Assembly (NCBI GenBank): GCA_014647935.1 | Contig: BMQD01000028.1 | Coordinates: 1 to 59,833, forward strand | Source: Planomonospora parontospora | GTDB taxonomy: Bacteria; Actinomycetota; Actinomycetes; Streptosporangiales; Streptosporangiaceae | Direction: 5' to 3' | Length of the DNA: 59,833 nt | Shown here: piece after piece, positions 59,748-59,833 of the stretch | Position numbering within the stretch: position 1 is the first letter of the stretch | Layout of the letters: every line of letters starts with the position of its first letter | Notes under the pieces: model-generated | What the model saw: the letters and a program-made list of their open reading frames with translations, nothing else | Told to the model about the DNA's origin: nothing | Databases searched by the model: none | Made by a program: the position numbers and the translations under genes

Positions 59748-59833
59748 CGAGTCTCCGGCGCGAAGAAGGCGCCTTAGATTCAGACGATCAATGCAACGCT
59801 GCTGGTGGATGGGTGGATCGTGGCTCGGATGGG

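Noticed and set aside
1-59833. CRISPR array
   Set aside because: Repeats seen (16, 39 and ~24 bp units) are contiguous tandem repeats without unique spacers, and no cas gene is present.

Overview
This is a very GC-rich actinobacterial segment. The gene content (many MarR, TetR, XRE and ECF-type regulators, leaderless or GTG/TTG starts, secreted glycan-active proteins, a RepSA/serine-recombinase integrative element) points to a filamentous actinomycete. Streptosporangiaceae-like is my best guess, made from family resemblance only; no rRNA or marker gene in the window settles it.

Layout. (1) About 1-10,150 is the right-hand part of an integrative element. It holds orphan small genes, an XRE-TPR regulator with a Nudix hydrolase facing a three-gene operon, a RepSA rolling-circle initiator with a small coupled upstream gene, an origin-like array of 10-bp-phased GTCC motifs, a membrane-anchored WD40 propeller, and a large serine recombinase carrying a frameshift. 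The recombinase starts about 40 bp from the broken 5' end of metE, whose first ~120 codons are missing. The element therefore sits inside metE, and its other end lies left of the window. (2) About 10,158-34,411 is chromosomal and consists mostly of regulator/enzyme pairs: MarR with an MDR oxidoreductase, TetR with a VOC protein, HxlR with two tandem imine-reductase-like enzymes, SDR with TetR, and MarR with an MFS exporter. It also holds secreted or membrane proteins: DUF305, discoidin-DUF1996, an acyltransferase, DUF4386, a GH5 endoglycosylceramidase-like enzyme, and one protein joining an ECF sigma factor, a zinc-finger anti-sigma motif, a membrane helix and an extracellular GH128 domain. 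(3) About 34,412-38,724 is a decayed island. It has a 65-bp IS-end relic, a lipoprotein, gene fragments in inverted orientation, an IS3 orfA fragment, DUF6461 and HEAT-repeat proteins, and a 119-bp direct repeat whose right copy contains the 3' half of an intact tRNA-Arg(ACG). (4) About 38,870-58,574 is chromosomal again: HTH and small membrane proteins, a two-component system, a SigE-type sigma/anti-sigma-like/MaoC operon, a secreted phytase-like protein, a MarR/SDR pair, a GNAT protein, two alpha/beta hydrolases, MazG- and MTAN-like enzymes, a serine hydrolase, VOC and LysR proteins, and a SUKH protein. (5) The right edge is a damaged IS3-family transposase.

Most chromosomal units are one regulator beside one small-molecule enzyme or exporter, often with a clear palindrome in the shared intergenic space. 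The most unusual candidate system is the one-polypeptide transmembrane sigma factor with an outside glucanase-like domain (20,117-22,012), divergent from a secreted discoidin-DUF1996 protein; it could be an extracellular-glycan-triggered transcription switch. Second is the interruption of metE by a serine-recombinase element.
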